Under the pieces are notes generated by a model that saw only the letters and a list, made by a program, of their open reading frames with translations, had not been told where the DNA came from and searched no databases. Positions 23,994 through 34,039 of a stretch of 57,809 nucleotides of DNA are shown here, piece by piece; positions within the stretch are counted from its first letter, which is position 1; every line of letters begins with the position of its first letter. The stretch is from DATLRC01 sp035534895 (GTDB lineage: Bacteria > Patescibacteriota > Saccharimonadia > Saccharimonadales > UBA4665): contig DATLRC010000012.1 of the NCBI GenBank assembly GCA_035534895.1, forward strand, positions 1 through 57,809, in the 5' to 3' direction. A program made the position numbers and the translations under genes.

Positions 23994-24860
23994 TTGGCAA
24001 GTACAATTACCCTAAAAAGGCGCATATCGTCAATCCGCAGCACCAGGCAGATCACTAAGGCTATGGAATTGGTCAGTGCCAGTAAACTGCGCCGGGCTCA
24101 GGAGCAGGCTACTCAAAGCCGTGATTATCGGCAAGCAGCCTACGGTCTATTATCGAGATTGAATCAGATACAGGAAGTTGAGAGACAACCTCTCTTTAGA
24201 CGACGAAATGTTAAAAACCGACTGTATGTGGTAATTACTAGTAACAGTGGTTTGGCCGGAGCATATAACTCTAATGTTTTAAGACTGTTAAGTCATCATA
24301 TCCAAGACGATCGGACTCAATCAGTTAAAAGTCACGTTATCACTATTGGCAATAAGGCGGCTCAATTTTCTCGCCGTATTGCCGGCCTTGAGTTAGTTGC
24401 TGTTTACCCTGCATTTGGAGATCATCCAACGGCCAATGACATCCGGCCGATTTTGAATACTTTGATTGGCCGTTACAAAGACGAATCTATTGACGAGATT
24501 TTAGTTCTCTACACTGTTTTTCGCTCCAGCATCAGCCAGCAAACAATCAGTTTGCCGCTACTACCCGCTAAGCTAGAGGAAACAGATGCAGCCAACAAGT
24601 TTGTGGTCATGAACTTTGAGCCAGATGTCGAGACGGTTATCAATCAAGTTGCTACCAGCCTGATCGAGGTACAGATATGGCAGGCTTTGCTCGAGAGCCT
24701 GGCCAGTGAGCACTCAATGCGGACTTTGGCTATGAAGAGTGCTACCGATAATGCCAATGAGCTTATTGACGACTATACTCTGGAATACAATACTGCCCGC
24801 CAAGGAGCTATTACTCAAGAACTAGCTGAGATTACTGGCGGAGCGGAGGCCATGAAATGA
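23994..24860 (+). CDS. atpG: F1Fo ATP synthase subunit gamma
   Basis: This 288-aa protein is the central rotor shaft. The N-terminal SSIRSTRQITKAMELVSASKLRR and the C-terminal NANELIDDYTLEYNTARQ-AITQEL helices are diagnostic. It starts with TTG at 23994 and has AAGGA upstream. Its stop overlaps the unknown 116-aa gene by 4 nt. Confidence 0.96.
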   Translation: MASTITLKRRISSIRSTRQITKAMELVSASKLRRAQEQATQSRDYRQAAYGLLSRLNQIQEVERQPLFRRRNVKNRLYVVITSNSGLAGAYNSNVLRLLSHHIQDDRTQSVKSHVITIGNKAAQFSRRIAGLELVAVYPAFGDHPTANDIRPILNTLIGRYKDESIDEILVLYTVFRSSISQQTISLPLLPAKLEETDAANKFVVMNFEPDVETVINQVATSLIEVQIWQALLESLASEHSMRTLAMKSATDNANELIDDYTLEYNTARQGAITQELAEITGGAEAMK

Positions 24861-25207
24861 GCCAACTAGCAAACTTGCGACTGGTTGAGGGGCCAATAAT
24901 TGAAAATGTGGCTGATGGCTCAGAAATACCAGGCAGTTTAGTTTATGATAAGCTGTCTGACCATGAACGACGACAGCAAATGGTCAATGATATTGCTGCC
25001 ATAGTGGCAGAAAATTGCTTGGCAGATAGGAGACCGCGCACTGAAAGGGTGATTTGCCAGGAAGTTGCTCGAGCCGCATCGGAGGCTACGCTAGATAAGA
25101 TTTTTGCGGTTCTCGGTGTCCCTGGTTTGGTATATAGTACCCAGGCCGATCAGTCAATTATCCTGAGAGCTGATCCTGAGTTTAAAGTTGAAAAAGGAGA
25201 TACCTAA
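24857..25207 (+). CDS. Unknown 116-aa protein inserted between atpG and atpD
   Basis: I do not recognise this protein. It overlaps the atpG stop (ATGA) and ends 2 nt before the atpD start, so it is translated as part of the ATP synthase operon. It is soluble and mostly helical in appearance, with HERRQQMVNDIAAIV and RVICQEVARAASEATLD helices, and ends acidic. No membrane segment or catalytic motif is visible. An accessory, assembly or inhibitory factor for F1 is possible by context only. Confidence 0.75.
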   Translation: MSQLANLRLVEGPIIENVADGSEIPGSLVYDKLSDHERRQQMVNDIAAIVAENCLADRRPRTERVICQEVARAASEATLDKIFAVLGVPGLVYSTQADQSIILRADPEFKVEKGDT

Positions 25208-25209
25208 AA

Positions 25210-26598
25210 ATGGCCATTGCAACCAAAACAAATCAAGGTACTATTACCCAGATTGTTGGGGTGGTGGTTGACGTCGAATTTGAAGGCCACAATTTGCCGA
25301 GTATTTTTAATGCCCTCGAGGTTCAGTTGGATGGTCAACTCTTGATCCTGGAAGTAGCTCAGCATTTGAGCGAAACGAGCTTAAGAGCTATTGCCTTAGG
25401 CTCAACTGATGGGCTTGAAAGAGGTGCATCAGTAATTGATACCGGATCAGCTATTTCGGTACCAGTGGGCAAAGCTACTTTAGGCAGGATGTTCAACGTT
25501 ATTGGACAACCAATTGATTCCAAAGGAGGTACCTTTAAAGAGACGGCTCCAATTCATAAAACTCCCCCACCACTGATTGACCAAACGGGCCAGGTTGAAA
25601 TTCTGGAAACCGGAATTAAGGTTATTGACCTAATTTCGCCTATCACAAAGGGAGGTAAAGTTGGTCTATTTGGTGGTGCCGGTGTTGGTAAGACCGTCTT
25701 GATTCAGGAATTGATTAATAATATTGCTAAGTTTCATAGTGGTTATTCGGTCTTTGCCGGTGTTGGAGAGCGTACTCGTGAAGGTAATGACTTATATCAT
25801 GAGATGGAAGAATCGGGCGTTATTAAAAATACTTCGCTTGTCTTTGGGCAAATGAACGAACCGCCAGGTGCCCGTTTACGAGTCGGCCTATCGGGTCTAA
25901 CAATTGCCGAGGGTTTCCGCGATAAAGGCAGCGATGTACTGTTGTTCATCGATAACATTTTTCGTTTTACTCAAGCTGGATCGGAAGTCTCAGCTTTGCT
26001 CGGTCGTTTACCGTCAGCAGTTGGCTACCAACCGAACCTCCAACAAGAAATGGGTGCTTTGCAGGAGCGGATTACCAGTACTCGAAACGGTTCAATTACT
26101 TCTGTCCAAGCTGTTTACGTTCCGGCTGACGACCTTACCGACCCTGCCCCAGCGACCACTTTTGCGCATCTTGACAGTACAATTGTTCTGAGCCGGGCTC
26201 TGACTGAGCTGGGTCTCTATCCAGCAGTCGATCCGCTAGATAGTAATAGTACTATTCTTGACCCAGAAATTGTTGGCGTTGAGCACTATGAAGTGGCCAG
26301 AGAGGTACAGCGCGTTTTGCAGCGCTACAAAGACCTACAAGATATTATCGCCATTTTGGGCATGGAGGAGCTAAGTGACGATGACAAACAAACTGTTGCC
26401 CGAGCCAGGCGGATACAACGTTTCTTGACGCAACCTTTCTTTGTAGCTGAAGCTTTTACCGGTATCGGGGGCAAATACGTGGCCCTTAAAGACACAATTG
26501 ATGGTTTTCGGCAGATTTTGGATGGTAAACATGATGCAAAAAGTGAACAGGCTTTCTACATGAAGGGCGATATTAGCGAAACAAAAGACGAGAAGTAG
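25210..26598 (+). CDS. atpD: F1Fo ATP synthase subunit beta
   Basis: This 462-aa protein is the catalytic subunit of F1: Walker A GGAGVGKTVLIQ, GERTREGNDLY, DNIFRFTQAGSEVSALLGR and the C-terminal ILGMEELSDDDK (DELSEED-loop equivalent). Length is typical. The ATG at 25210 follows AAGGAGATACC. Confidence 0.97.
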   Translation: MAIATKTNQGTITQIVGVVVDVEFEGHNLPSIFNALEVQLDGQLLILEVAQHLSETSLRAIALGSTDGLERGASVIDTGSAISVPVGKATLGRMFNVIGQPIDSKGGTFKETAPIHKTPPPLIDQTGQVEILETGIKVIDLISPITKGGKVGLFGGAGVGKTVLIQELINNIAKFHSGYSVFAGVGERTREGNDLYHEMEESGVIKNTSLVFGQMNEPPGARLRVGLSGLTIAEGFRDKGSDVLLFIDNIFRFTQAGSEVSALLGRLPSAVGYQPNLQQEMGALQERITSTRNGSITSVQAVYVPADDLTDPAPATTFAHLDSTIVLSRALTELGLYPAVDPLDSNSTILDPEIVGVEHYEVAREVQRVLQRYKDLQDIIAILGMEELSDDDKQTVARARRIQRFLTQPFFVAEAFTGIGGKYVALKDTIDGFRQILDGKHDAKSEQAFYMKGDISETKDEK

Positions 26599-26600
26599 AG

Positions 26601-27029
26601 ATGCTCCACTTGCGACTGGTAACTTTATCTGGCACCAAGTTTGACGACGATGTCTATGAAGTGATTCTGCCGACAATGGACGGCCAGATTGGAGTACTCG
26701 AGGACCATATGCCGCTGATTAGTGTCGCTACCAACGGAGTCATAAGTGTTCGGCGGCAGCAACATGATCCAGACCGTGAGATGGAACATTACGCGACACA
26801 TGGCGGGGTTATTGAAGTTGCTGGCAATACTCTAATGGTAATTGTTGATGAAGCTGATGCTGCTGACGAGATTAGCCAAGCCGAAGCTCAGGCAGCACTT
26901 GAAAGAGCCCAAAAGATTAAAGCCGAAGCCAAGGATCAAGTTAGTCTGGAACACGCCCAAACTTTAATTGACCGTAGCGCAGTACGTTTGCAGGTCGCTG
27001 GACTTAAAAGACGTCACCAACGACACTAA
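26601..27029 (+). CDS. atpC: F1Fo ATP synthase subunit epsilon
   Basis: This 142-aa protein has the beta-sandwich start (GQIGVLEDHMPLIS) and a C-terminal helical pair (ADEISQAEAQAALERAQ), the usual epsilon layout; epsilon couples the rotor to F1 and can inhibit ATP hydrolysis. It begins 2 nt after atpD and closes the operon. The mscL gene is convergent 6 nt away. Confidence 0.93.
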   Translation: MLHLRLVTLSGTKFDDDVYEVILPTMDGQIGVLEDHMPLISVATNGVISVRRQQHDPDREMEHYATHGGVIEVAGNTLMVIVDEADAADEISQAEAQAALERAQKIKAEAKDQVSLEHAQTLIDRSAVRLQVAGLKRRHQRH

Positions 27030-27035
27030 TTTTTG

Positions 27036-27443
27036 TTAGGCTTTAAGCCTAATTGTACAGAAAGCGCAACGGCTGGCGGCTTTAGGGACAACACTTAAGC
27101 ACTCCGCACATTTTTTGGTTGTTGGCTCGTCTGTGCCTTTGTCACGGTTGGATAGAGCTATTAGTTTGTTAATTGGTTGAACAACTAGGAAAAATACGAC
27201 AAGAGCAATGATTAGAAATGAGATGATGGCGTTTATCAGGTCGCCATACAAAAACTGACTGCCTCTGAAGCTGAAATGTGCATCAGCCAGTTGCTTCTGT
27301 TTGTAAACAGCTCCAACTAGCGGCGTGATCAAGTCCTTAACCATAGAGTTGATAATGCCGTTAAAGGCAGCTCCGATAACTACGGCCACTGCAAGATCAA
27401 CCACATTACCACGTAGAATAAACTTCTTGAAATCTTTAAACAT
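27036..27443 (-). CDS. mscL: Large-conductance mechanosensitive channel MscL
   Basis: This 135-aa protein has two membrane helices and the MscL N-terminal signature FILRGNVVDLAVAVVIGAAF, with SMVKDLITPLVG after it. The C-terminus carries two CxxC pairs (CAEC and CAFC), a small zinc-ribbon-like tail found in a subset of MscL proteins. AGGAG precedes the ATG. It protects against hypo-osmotic shock. Confidence 0.95.
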   Translation of the reverse strand: MFKDFKKFILRGNVVDLAVAVVIGAAFNGIINSMVKDLITPLVGAVYKQKQLADAHFSFRGSQFLYGDLINAIISFLIIALVVFFLVVQPINKLIALSNRDKGTDEPTTKKCAECLSVVPKAASRCAFCTIRLKA

Positions 27444-27564
27444 TTGTTGCTCCTATTAAACTGTTTCTATACTAGCAAAGATTATTGTTTTGAGGTGATT
27501 TTTGTTGTTAACTCAAGCCTAACATTCTCTGGAATTTTTGACATATTAGACAATATATAACAAA

Positions 27565-28419
27565 ATGCATGCCATGACCGAACGACTTACTCCAGAACAG
27601 CAAGCTGACTATACTGACGCGCAAGAACTGGCTTATAGAGCGAACAATACTTTTGATGAGAGACACGCTGCTGCTATAGTACTTGCAACTGCCTGTAGGC
27701 TTAAAGAATACGAAGCACTTGAATTCGAGACACTTATATATGAGGCACGGACAGACTTTGATGCTCTCGATCAAGAATTTAATTCATACAATTCTGCCGT
27801 AAGTACACTTATGCCACCTCGGTCAGTTTTTGAAGCAACTAAGCCAGAGTCAAAAGAATCTTTTGCTGCTGAGCACGTCTGGAACGCCATGAGCCCGGAG
27901 CAGAAAACTAAAGCTGCTGAACTAAGCAATGCTATATACAAACAGTTTGAGCAGTATGGTGTTATCAAGGGCGATCTCAGGGTGGTAATGACTGAAGTCG
28001 ACGGCCAGCCCAAGTTTACCCTAATTCATACCGGTTTCGGAATCGATATCGGCGACCCAAAGAAGGACAATGATCCTGCCAGAAGCTACGAATCCGTCAT
28101 GAGTAAGAAAAACGATGCCTTATTCCAAATTGAAGTTAACGGAGTCAAATACGACACCCGTAGCGGTATGACCAACGCAGTATATGTTGCCAAAATAGAA
28201 GAAGCCAGAAGCCGCAGAATGATTCTACCGGACAGCAAAAAGCTGAGTCAAGAAACTGGTGACTTACCGACCCTTACTATGCTTACTAGCGAACCATTAA
28301 CCATGGCCGGCTACGTGCCGCTTCGTCACGTCGTCAGGGGCCAGTTGGACCGCTGTTTGTGTAGCCCGGACTACGACTATCGTGAACTCCGTGTCTGCCC
28401 AGCAGTGGAAATTGTCTAG
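27565..28419 (+). CDS. Unknown soluble protein
   Basis: I do not recognise this 284-aa protein. It is soluble, with a helical first half and a second half that includes GIDIGDPKKDNDPARSYE and a cysteine-containing tail (RCLCSP, RVCP). An A/T-rich TATAAC lies a few nt before the ATG. It stands alone between mscL and the aquaporin gene, with 197 nt of gene-free DNA after it. Confidence 0.65.
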   Translation: MHAMTERLTPEQQADYTDAQELAYRANNTFDERHAAAIVLATACRLKEYEALEFETLIYEARTDFDALDQEFNSYNSAVSTLMPPRSVFEATKPESKESFAAEHVWNAMSPEQKTKAAELSNAIYKQFEQYGVIKGDLRVVMTEVDGQPKFTLIHTGFGIDIGDPKKDNDPARSYESVMSKKNDALFQIEVNGVKYDTRSGMTNAVYVAKIEEARSRRMILPDSKKLSQETGDLPTLTMLTSEPLTMAGYVPLRHVVRGQLDRCLCSPDYDYRELRVCPAVEIV

Positions 28420-28615
28420 CTTCTCTTTTGCTACTCTGAGTTTCTTTTTATCTTGTGCTTTATCTTTGGAGCGAACCCGAGCGATGCAGAGCGTTTATGC
28501 TCTGCTGTCAGCGGCTTCATGGATCATTATGTCAAATGCTACTTTTAATTGGTTTTGACAAAAGACAAAACTAACTGTACGCTTAAAATAATAATAGTTA
28601 AGTGGAGGTTCCAAA

Positions 28616-29338
28616 ATGTTTGGAAGACGGAAGATAGCCATGTTGGTGGCTGAGTTTCTTGGTACTGGAATACTGACACTCGTATTCTTGAGTGTTCAGC
28701 GTTCAACGATCGGCGTGCCTTACTTTATTGCTTTGGCCGCTGGTTTAACTGCGCTAGTCGCTTACTTTGTGGTAAGCGAAAATTCGGGAGCACATTTGAA
28801 TCCAGCAGTCACATTAGCACTCTGGACGGCTCGTAAAGTCAACACTTTGACCGGTGCACTTTATATCGTTATGCAGCTCTTAGGAGCTTGGGCTGCCTAT
28901 TATCTGTATGTCTATTTTGCCAATCTCCCGACTGGGTTTCAAGCAATTGGCAGCCACTATACTGGTAGGGTTATGCTTGCCGAAGCGGTTGGTACATTTG
29001 TTCTGGCCTTGGCTTGGGCAGCGGTTGCCTATCGCCGTTATAGTGTTGGTAACTCGGCAGCAGTTATTGGTATAGCTTACGCACTGGGCATCATTCTTGC
29101 CTCGGTAGCTGGCATTGGGATCATCAACCCGGCTGTTGCTCTTGGTACTCGAGCATGGACTCTTTGGGGTTCAATGGGTTGGGGCACCTATGTTCTGGGC
29201 CCGGTTCTGGGCGCAATCGTTGGTGTTAATCTATTCGGGCTGCTATTTGCCCCCAAGGCGGCACTAGCGGTAGCCAAAGTGGCTACACCCAAGGCTCGAA
29301 CTACTCGCAAGAAAGCTACGACTCGTCGCAAACGCTAA
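28616..29338 (+). CDS. MIP/aquaporin family channel
   Basis: This 240-aa protein has six membrane segments and the two pore motifs, SGAHLNPAVT near residue 58 and INPAVALGTR near 168. The C-terminal tail (TTRKKATTRRKR) is basic and unusual for the family. GGAGG precedes the ATG. Water or small neutral solutes such as glycerol are the likely cargo. A bidirectional terminator follows. Confidence 0.9.
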   Translation: MFGRRKIAMLVAEFLGTGILTLVFLSVQRSTIGVPYFIALAAGLTALVAYFVVSENSGAHLNPAVTLALWTARKVNTLTGALYIVMQLLGAWAAYYLYVYFANLPTGFQAIGSHYTGRVMLAEAVGTFVLALAWAAVAYRRYSVGNSAAVIGIAYALGIILASVAGIGIINPAVALGTRAWTLWGSMGWGTYVLGPVLGAIVGVNLFGLLFAPKAALAVAKVATPKARTTRKKATTRRKR

Positions 29339-29373
29339 AATTGTTTTTTAGTCTCTGCCCTCTTAATGAGTAG

Positions 29374-29409
29374 AAGGAACCGCTTTTTATAAAAAAGAGC
29401 GGTTCCTTT
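29374..29409. terminator. Bidirectional terminator between aquaporin and helicase genes
   Basis: AAGGAACCGC and GCGGTTCCTT pair in a 10-bp stem around an A/T-rich inner part. Runs of T and A flank or fill the loop, so it can end the aquaporin message on the plus strand and the helicase message on the minus strand. Confidence 0.7.
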
Positions 29410-29411
29410 AG

Positions 29412-32400
29412 TTATTGAGCTGTCTTTTCAATTAAATCGCTTTGAAAAGCATCTATGCCTTTAATGTCTTTGGAGTAGCTGGAAACATCTGGTAGATCAA
29501 GCTCCTTAATATGTTGCCAAACTACTTCAATTAACTGCTCTAGGCGTTTTGATGTTTGCGTCTCAAACTTAAGATGAAGCTCATTGATATGGCCGTTTTC
29601 ATCTGGTTCAACGAATTCAATATAGGCATCGTCAACGCTGTAACCTCTGAAGCTATGTGAACGTTCAACCAGTAGTTTGTAAAAGTAGAGTTGCTGTTGA
29701 AAAGAATGCATTTTGATATCTTTGGTCCAATGACTGTAGCTTCGGCCGGTTTTAAAGTCAACGATCGAGATTTTTTTATTTTTTTTGTCAATAATGAGCC
29801 GATCAATTTTTCCGTTTAAATGAGCCTGGCCGACAAAGACACCCTCATTCCTAAAACTGTATTCACTGTAATCGGCAGGGTGAATGCTGTTGGCGCGTTG
29901 GGTAAGGTAAGCTTTTAAACAAGCTTTGCCTCGATCAAGCAGTTGTCTTTGGTCGACTTCTGAGAGCCGTTTTAGCTTAAGACGGTGGCTAAATTTGGCA
30001 ATTGCCATAGTAGTCAGGGGTAATTTAGAGTGCTCTTTATAATAGCGCAAGATCCAATCCAGTGTTTCGTGAATTGCATTACCGTATTGACCGCTGATAC
30101 TTGGAGCTGTCGGAAAGCGTAGCAAATATTGAATGAAAAAGGTTGTTGGACCATCGTTTGAGGTGTCACAGAAGCAATTTAATTGAGTTGGGCTCAGTTG
30201 GAAATGCTCTAACCGATGAGCCAAAAGAGCCTTGAGCTTGGGCTGTTCAATTGCTTTGTAATGACGTTGTTGCCAATAAAGCGTTAAGTCAGCCAGCTGG
30301 GGCGTAGCTAACTGCTCTATCATCACCAGTTGTCTTTTGGTCGGCAAAAGAGGGCTAATAATCTGGTCTTTGCTGTTGGTTTGTTCATTTAAGTACTTAA
30401 GACTGGTAGTCAGTTTGCCGCTAAAGGTATTGCTGTAGCTAGTTATATAGAGTTTGGTTCGGGCTCTAGTCAGGGCCACATAGAGTAGTCTTAAGCGTTC
30501 ATCTTCGGTTGTTCCGTCATAGCGGATAAAGCCTAGGTTTTCAGGCAAAGCGATTCGGTATCCCTGAGATTTTGCTTTGCTACCCCAGACTTCGTCTATA
30601 GCGGCCACTATAAATACTGCCTGAAACTCCTTCCCCTTGGCTTTATAGACTGTCATTAGCTCAACGGCGTCAGTTGCTTCCTGATAGGGGTTTGTGCTGA
30701 GTATTTTAATGCCAGCAGCTTGGCTCGATTCAATGAAGGTCAGGAAATCGTTAAGGCTAAGTGGTTTTAAGTCATCGGCTCGGTAGTCACGCAGCTTTTG
30801 CCGTAGTACCGTCAGATTGGACAGTAGTTGCCAAAAGCTTTGACTGTCCTGTCGTTCGGTTTTTAGGGACCCAAAGTAATGATCATAAAACGGCGATCGG
30901 TATTCGCCAGTCCCCTTCTCTCCTAGCTCAACCGTTGAAACACCAATCAACTTATCGAGCATTACTTCCAAACTTTCGTTGCCAGATATTAGCCCAAGAT
31001 GGATAACAAATAGGGCTATCTGTCTGGTCCTAGGGCTAGCCATTAAGACATCGGTCCAGGACTTTGAGTTTTCATTAGCCTGCCAGGAGAGGTCCCAAAT
31101 TAAGCTTGTTGGCAGGTTCCAAAAGCGAAAGCTAAGTACCTGCGGCCATAAATTGTCACTGACCCCAGTTTGGCCTTTGTTAAGGGCGATGACTAATCGA
31201 CTCATCGTTGCCAGCTCGATTACTGATTGATCTTGGAGTACATTCTCACTTTTTTCATAGCGAATGGGTAGCTTTTGGTTATGTAAAAACGGGACCAAGG
31301 CTTCCAGATATGCATGTTTGGGAGCCAAAATAGCTATTTCTTTTGCCGGAAGGCCCTGCTCGATTAATTTTTTGATTTGCTTGGCTACCCAGCTATTCTG
31401 AGACAGGTCGCTAATAAACTGATGGCGTTCAATCTCTGCAGCCGTTGACATATTTGGCCCAGAGGCTATCATAGTTTTGTCAATTTCCGGGAAACTGTGT
31501 TGCAGGCGCTGTTCTATCTGGCTGCTGATGGCTGATGCAAGTTCTATTATATCGGGGCTGGAACGATAGTTCTGGGTCAAAGGCACAACTAACACCTGAG
31601 CGTATTTTTGGTCGAAGCTTAACATGTGCGAGTAGTTGGCTCCTTGAAAGGCGTAAATTGCTTGATCATCATCACCAACTGCCAGAACATTTGGTCGGTC
31701 TTCGTTAATCGGGTTGTCGGCCAAAAGTTCCACCAGGTGGGCTTGAGCCTGGTTGGTATCCTGAAATTCATCAAGCAGAATATACTGATAGCGTTCTTGA
31801 AGGCTAAAGCGCAGCTCTGGGTTAGAGGTTAAGGCCTGGATTGCTTGGAGGATCATGTCGTCATAGTCGTAAAGTTGATGTTTTTTGAGTTGCTCCAAAT
31901 AATCTTCATAAATGTCGGCAGCAGCTCGTAATTTAAGGATTTGTTGTTGCCCGATCACTACAAACTGATTATGCTCATCTTTAAGTAACCATTTGTTTTT
32001 CCAGGCGGTCAGTGCACTTGTTTTGCCTGAGGAGTGAACTGTCTCTAAGGCTTCAGCTAATTGCTCGTAACATAGAGCGTCAAGTGGCATCAGGCTGCTA
32101 ACTGCTGAACCTCCTTTGGCAAGAGGCAGTTGGCTTAATAGTTCCTCGAAGCGAAGAATTGATTTTTTGTCGATCTTTATAAGACCACTAAGTAGCTGAC
32201 GACTTAGTTGTGAGGCTTCTTGGACGAATTTCTCGTTCTCTAATAAGCCAGCCCGGAGGGCATCGGGTGTCAATAAGGCTCTTTTAAAGTCGCTGACCAG
32301 AGTTTTAATGTCTCGCAGATAAATATCGTGCTTTAGGGGGTTAGCGTAGGGCAGCTTATCTAAAACCTGTCGGTATATAGTGTCTAGAGTTAACTCGTCT

Positions 32401-32744
32401 ACTGGTTGAAGATCGTAAGTGGCGTTAAAGTATTCCGGATAGCGCCGAATAAGCTCGCTGCCAAAAGCATGATAGGTGCTAATAGTAACGTCATAAGCTG
32501 CTTTACCGATAATCTTAGTCAGTCGTTGGCGCATGGTTTGAGCTGCCGAATCAGTGAACGTTAAACAGAGTATGTTTTGTGGTAAGCTATCAGTTCGAAT
32601 TAGTATATTGGCTATGCGGGTGGTTAAAAGCTGAGTTTTACCAGTGCCTGGGCCGGCGATCACCAGGACCGGGCCATCGAGTCTATCAACCGCTCTGCGT
32701 TGAGCAGTGTTTAGCTCCCTATATGCCTTTTGGAATTCCTCCAT
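29412..32744 (-). CDS. UvrD/Rep-type DNA helicase with C-terminal PD-(D/E)XK nuclease
   Basis: This 1110-aa protein combines a superfamily 1A helicase with a RecB-like nuclease. Motif I is GPGTGKTQLL (near residue 32), motif II LLDEFQDTNQAQ (near 325), and motif III GDDDQAIYAFQGA. The C-terminal GKIDRLIIDKK...IVDFKTG carries the Asp...Asp-x-Lys nuclease core near 990-1010. Such fusions act in double-strand-break end processing (AddA-like) in genomes without RecBCD. It uses the bidirectional terminator at its 3' end and is preceded by ndh on the same strand. Confidence 0.9.
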   Translation of the reverse strand: MEEFQKAYRELNTAQRRAVDRLDGPVLVIAGPGTGKTQLLTTRIANILIRTDSLPQNILCLTFTDSAAQTMRQRLTKIIGKAAYDVTISTYHAFGSELIRRYPEYFNATYDLQPVDELTLDTIYRQVLDKLPYANPLKHDIYLRDIKTLVSDFKRALLTPDALRAGLLENEKFVQEASQLSRQLLSGLIKIDKKSILRFEELLSQLPLAKGGSAVSSLMPLDALCYEQLAEALETVHSSGKTSALTAWKNKWLLKDEHNQFVVIGQQQILKLRAAADIYEDYLEQLKKHQLYDYDDMILQAIQALTSNPELRFSLQERYQYILLDEFQDTNQAQAHLVELLADNPINEDRPNVLAVGDDDQAIYAFQGANYSHMLSFDQKYAQVLVVPLTQNYRSSPDIIELASAISSQIEQRLQHSFPEIDKTMIASGPNMSTAAEIERHQFISDLSQNSWVAKQIKKLIEQGLPAKEIAILAPKHAYLEALVPFLHNQKLPIRYEKSENVLQDQSVIELATMSRLVIALNKGQTGVSDNLWPQVLSFRFWNLPTSLIWDLSWQANENSKSWTDVLMASPRTRQIALFVIHLGLISGNESLEVMLDKLIGVSTVELGEKGTGEYRSPFYDHYFGSLKTERQDSQSFWQLLSNLTVLRQKLRDYRADDLKPLSLNDFLTFIESSQAAGIKILSTNPYQEATDAVELMTVYKAKGKEFQAVFIVAAIDEVWGSKAKSQGYRIALPENLGFIRYDGTTEDERLRLLYVALTRARTKLYITSYSNTFSGKLTTSLKYLNEQTNSKDQIISPLLPTKRQLVMIEQLATPQLADLTLYWQQRHYKAIEQPKLKALLAHRLEHFQLSPTQLNCFCDTSNDGPTTFFIQYLLRFPTAPSISGQYGNAIHETLDWILRYYKEHSKLPLTTMAIAKFSHRLKLKRLSEVDQRQLLDRGKACLKAYLTQRANSIHPADYSEYSFRNEGVFVGQAHLNGKIDRLIIDKKNKKISIVDFKTGRSYSHWTKDIKMHSFQQQLYFYKLLVERSHSFRGYSVDDAYIEFVEPDENGHINELHLKFETQTSKRLEQLIEVVWQHIKELDLPDVSSYSKDIKGIDAFQSDLIEKTAQ

Positions 32745-32778
32745 AGGCTATATTCTATCGCTTCTTAGTCCGGAATAG

Positions 32779-33969
32779 CTATCGTGACTCGCTTAGAGCG
32801 CAGACTAAACAACGATTTTCGCTGCCAAATTCGGTGAACCATTGTTCGGTTGCTTTGTGCCATGGTTCGTAGTCGTGGAAACCAATTAGGTCGGCAAATT
32901 CACGGAGCATCCAACCCAAACAACCGTAAATTCTGAGCTTGCCCCAAATAACTGCTGCCCATTTTTGGCCAACCGGAATAACTGTGATCGGAGGTTTCGC
33001 GACGTAACTTTTGAATTTTTTGTTACTAGCCCGACGTCTCAAGTTAGTGGCTACGAATTGACCGTCAGCTATTGCAGTTTGGGCTTGTCCGCTGTAGGGC
33101 GTATTAGCATTGTCTCCAAGTACGAAAATATTGTCCTCGGCTTGTAAATATATATCAGTGGCTACTTTTCCATGAGCGGTAATTAAAAAAGAATTTTGCT
33201 TGAAAAATGGATTATTAGTCACTCCGGCAGTCCAGATTACGGTATGGCTTTTAATAGGTTTGGTGCCGACTATTAGCTCGTCTGATGTCTCGCCGACAAC
33301 TGGCTTTCCTATAAAAAGCTGAACGCCCAGCCGTCTTAGTTGGCGTTTTACGATGCGCGAGGCGTCACGAGGTAGATTAGGCAGTATTCTGCTCTCAGCT
33401 TCAACCAGATCAATATGAACCTCTTTTTTTGGTGAGCCATGAACTTGCATCAGATAATTAAGATAATGAGTTAGCGCTCCAGCTAGTTCTATACCTGTTG
33501 GCCCGCCGCCTACAATGACATAGTTTAGATCGGGTTGGTGATCGTCAATCAGTTGTTGATGTAAGTGATGCTTTAGTTTTTCGGCGTCTTCTAAAGACTT
33601 AATGCCGAAAGCGTATTGTTTTAATCCCTTAATATTAAAATAATTAGTCACAACTCCTAGTGCCAGAACCAGAGTTTGATAACTCAAGATCTGACCATCT
33701 TCGGTAGTAATTGTTTTTGCTTTGCGGTCTAAGCTGACTGCCCTGGCCTGGATAAGCTCAACCGAGCGATCTTTAAAAATACTGGTCAATGAAATACTGG
33801 AGTTGGCTCGTCGACCGCCGGTGGCTGTTCGGTAGAGCGTAGGATAATAACGAAAGTCTGGTCGTTCGGACAGAAGTTTGACTGAAAAACGGTGGTCGTT
33901 GGCAAGCTCAAGAGCGACCTTTACACCCCCAAAACCACCACCAACAATCAGCACATTTTCTTTTGACAT
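32779..33969 (-). CDS. ndh: Type II NADH:quinone oxidoreductase (NDH-2)
   Basis: This 396-aa flavoprotein has two Rossmann dinucleotide motifs, VGGGFGGVKVALEL (FAD) near residue 8 and VIVGGGPTGIELAGAL (NADH) near 155, and a VLGDNANTPYSGQ FAD segment. It oxidises NADH and reduces quinone at the membrane without pumping protons. Next to it, divergently, is the D-lactate-dehydrogenase-like gene, and the bo3-type oxidase follows. Together these can form a short respiratory chain. Confidence 0.9.
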   Translation of the reverse strand: MSKENVLIVGGGFGGVKVALELANDHRFSVKLLSERPDFRYYPTLYRTATGGRRANSSISLTSIFKDRSVELIQARAVSLDRKAKTITTEDGQILSYQTLVLALGVVTNYFNIKGLKQYAFGIKSLEDAEKLKHHLHQQLIDDHQPDLNYVIVGGGPTGIELAGALTHYLNYLMQVHGSPKKEVHIDLVEAESRILPNLPRDASRIVKRQLRRLGVQLFIGKPVVGETSDELIVGTKPIKSHTVIWTAGVTNNPFFKQNSFLITAHGKVATDIYLQAEDNIFVLGDNANTPYSGQAQTAIADGQFVATNLRRRASNKKFKSYVAKPPITVIPVGQKWAAVIWGKLRIYGCLGWMLREFADLIGFHDYEPWHKATEQWFTEFGSENRCLVCALSESR

Positions 33970-34039
33970 GTCGTTTATAGTTTAACATAAGAGGTATGGT
34001 TGCAATCAGCCGTCAGTTACGGTTAAGCTTATAGCAAAC

